A DNA stretch of 6,959 nt, from contig QIGA01000076.1 in NCBI GenBank assembly GCA_003229915.1, positions 1-6,959 of the forward strand, written 5' to 3'. Below, piece by piece: positions 6,058-6,959 of the stretch. Below the pieces are notes generated by a model. The model was not told the DNA's origin. It saw only the letters and a program-made list of their open reading frames with translations, and did no database searches. The position numbers and the translations under genes are program-made. The number at the start of each line of letters is the position of its first letter. Positions within the stretch are counted from its first letter, which is position 1. Source of the DNA: Chloroflexota bacterium (lineage in GTDB: Bacteria; Chloroflexota; Dehalococcoidia; SZUA-161).

Positions 6058-6611
6058 GATTCCCCTTCAGCGTATTGATACACAGAGACGTAGCTATCGC
6101 CATGATGCAGGTTTCTTATTTGGCGAAAATCGCCGTATCTTTCCTCGAGCGGCACGCGCCGGGAATGCTCGATGACCAGGGTCGATTCCTTCCCTGCGAG
6201 GTCAGAAGAGGCAAGTTTCTCCACGGTGGTGCCCACATATGAATCAACGTAGGGAGGGTCCATAAGCAGGATGCCGTATTCTCCGTTGAGGATGGAAAAG
6301 GCCTTGGCGACGCTCATACAGTAGACGGTTCCCTGGCTGGCAAAGCCGGTACGCTCCAAATTCTCCTTGATGAGGGCGCACAACCTTGGTTTCTTCTCCA
6401 CAAAATCCGCCCATTCGGCACCCCGGCTCAGGGCTTCGATGCCCAAAGCACCTGTGCCGGCATAGAGGTCAAGTACCCTTGACCAGTCGGTGGCCACAGA
6501 TTCCAGCATAGAAAAAACCGCTCCGCGAAGCAAGTCGGACGTGGGACGTATACCCGACCCTCGCAGAGATTTCAACCCTTGCCCCTTGGCCTTGCCCGCA
6601 ATCACTCTCAT
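6054..6611 (-). CDS. rsmD: 16S rRNA (guanine(966)-N(2))-methyltransferase
   Basis: A 185-residue Rossmann-fold enzyme that uses S-adenosylmethionine to methylate N2 of G966 in 16S rRNA during 30S assembly. The N-terminus MRVIAGKAKGQGL and the segment IRPTSDLLRGAVFSML (21-36) are family hallmarks. The AdoMet-binding loop is VLDLYAGTGALG (46-57), and the catalytic DPPY is at 118-121. The length is typical. The rsmD-coaD order is common in bacteria. The ATG at 6611 lies about 20 bases from the -10 box, leaving a leader of only about 13 bases with no purine-rich Shine-Dalgarno, so initiation may be nearly leaderless. First gene of the apparent rsmD-coaD-ferredoxin operon. Confidence 0.96.
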   Translation of the reverse strand: MRVIAGKAKGQGLKSLRGSGIRPTSDLLRGAVFSMLESVATDWSRVLDLYAGTGALGIEALSRGAEWADFVEKKPRLCALIKENLERTGFASQGTVYCMSVAKAFSILNGEYGILLMDPPYVDSYVGTTVEKLASSDLAGKESTLVIEHSRRVPLEERYGDFRQIRNLHHGDSYVSVYQYAEGES

Positions 6612-6631
6612 ATTCGCGCGAACAGTATATA

Positions 6632-6659
6632 ATTATAACAGCACGAGCAATCCCGTCAA
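6632..6659 (-). promoter_or_regulatory. rsmD: Strong sigma70-type promoter for the rsmD-coaD-ferredoxin operon
   Basis: The minus strand reads TTGACG (6659-6654), 16 bases, then TATAAT (6637-6632). The last spacer bases are TGT, giving an extended -10. The -35 matches 5/6 and the -10 matches 6/6 of consensus. The start point should be near 6625. Confidence 0.75.
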
Positions 6660-6731
6660 GTGCAGATTCGAGCCCTTAATCCGTGGATTTCATAAACTAT
6701 TAGTCTTTGGCATGCTTCCACATAAATATCA

Positions 6732-6748
6732 TCTCCCTTGAAGGGAGA
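6732..6748. repeat. 17-base palindrome TCTCCCTT-G-AAGGGAGA
   Basis: Eight-base perfect arms around a single G. It lies upstream of the rsmD promoter and directly beside the REP-doublet-like element. There is no T tract on either side that would make it a good terminator. It is probably an intergenic repeat or part of the neighbouring one. Confidence 0.4.
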
Positions 6749-6753
6749 GCATC

Positions 6754-6836
6754 GTAGGGTGGGTGGAATGAAATGGAACCCACCACCCCAAAGGCACAAC
6801 TGAACGGTGAGTTTCGCTACGCTGCACCCACCCTAC
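6754..6836. repeat. REP-doublet (REPIN-like) inverted pair
   Basis: Two 31-base units face each other: 6754-6784 on the plus strand and 6836-6806 on the minus strand. Both begin GTAGGGTGGGTG and end AAC(C/T)CACC, agreeing at about 23 of 31 positions by hand alignment. The first unit is itself a hairpin (GGTGGGT with ACCCACC). GTAG followed by an imperfect palindrome, in inverted doublets, is the layout of REP/REPIN elements mobilised by RAYT (Y1-type) transposases. No such transposase is in the window. Confidence 0.6.
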
Positions 6837-6875
6837 TCACTACATCTCAGTCTAAGGGTGGTGGGAGTGCGGGGT

Positions 6876-6899
6876 GTAGGGGCGTTCCATGGAACGCCC
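6876..6899. repeat. GTAG-headed 20-bp perfect palindrome
   Basis: GTAG (6876-6879) is directly followed by a perfect 20-bp palindrome with half-site GGGCGTTCCA (6880-6899). The following bases repeat AACGCCC once more in tandem. The layout matches the element at 163-189, although the stem sequence differs. Confidence 0.55.
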
Positions 6900-6910
6900 T
6901 AACGCCCGTG

Positions 6911-6938
6911 AGATTGCTTCGCTGCGCTCGCAATGACA
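6911..6938. repeat. Short dispersed-type repeat (ATTGC...GCAAT)
   Basis: A 28-base stretch beginning AGATTGCTTCGC and ending GCTCGCAATGACA, with five-base inverted ends (ATTGC 6913-6917, GCAAT 6930-6934). It resembles a short intergenic repeat that I recall from many environmental bacterial genomes. Together with the elements from 6732 on, it fills the gene-free stretch upstream of rsmD. I see no coding region in 6660-6959. Confidence 0.4.
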
Positions 6939-6959
6939 CCCAAAACTCTGATTTTTAAA

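Noticed and set aside
5614..6078. 154-codon plus-strand frame
   Set aside because: Antisense to coaD, which has all catalytic motifs. No independent support.
6773..6958. 61-codon plus-strand frame near the right edge
   Set aside because: It runs through the REP-like doublet, the GTAG palindrome and the ATTGC repeat, so its translation is that of intergenic repeats.

Overview
This is a bacterial chromosome segment. It carries a block of housekeeping genes, all read from the minus strand, that has been interrupted by a restriction-modification (R-M) module. In transcription order, from high to low coordinates, the genes are rsmD (16S rRNA m2G966 methyltransferase), coaD (phosphopantetheine adenylyltransferase), a YfhL-type 2[4Fe-4S] ferredoxin, polA (DNA polymerase I with all three domains intact), a beta-class DNA methyltransferase, a PmeII-like restriction endonuclease, and the first 48 codons of mutM/fpg, which runs off the left edge. 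The housekeeping DNA is GC-rich (about 60% in lines of polA I counted by hand). The R-M module is clearly more AT-rich (roughly 37-53% in the lines counted). The phylum cannot be fixed from this sequence. Gene content and the style of the intergenic repeats would fit an environmental Chloroflexota (Dehalococcoidia-like) genome, but that is a weak guess.

Right part (about 5236-6959): a strong sigma70-type promoter (TTGACG, 16-bp spacer, TGT-TATAAT) lies just ahead of rsmD. rsmD and coaD overlap by 4 bases, and the ferredoxin follows after 45 bases behind a strong Shine-Dalgarno site, so the three look like one operon. Upstream of the promoter, 6732-6938 is packed with palindromic intergenic repeats. 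These include a REP-doublet-like inverted pair whose units begin with GTAG, and a separate GTAG-headed 20-bp palindrome.

Middle (4659-5235): this 577-base gap is not empty. On the plus strand lies the wreck of a Mth938-like (DUF498/COG3737) gene. It still has a good ribosome binding site and recognisable conserved blocks, but these sit in successive different frames. Divergent from it is an extended -10 promoter that would give polA a leader of about 155 nt containing inverted repeats.

Left part (1-1916): the methyltransferase and endonuclease genes overlap by 56 bases and share one predicted promoter. Its position makes the methyltransferase mRNA essentially leaderless. The module sits exactly between polA and mutM and is bracketed by a 10-bp perfect direct repeat, one copy of which covers the polA stop codon. 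This looks like the scar of an insertion. A 24-bp perfect palindrome preceded by GTAG lies between the endonuclease and mutM. I see no transposase, integrase, CRISPR array, tRNA or rRNA. I did not find a clearly new multi-gene system. The most interesting items are the flanked R-M insertion, the GTAG-headed hairpins, the decayed Mth938-like gene and the substituted steric-gate residue in PolA.
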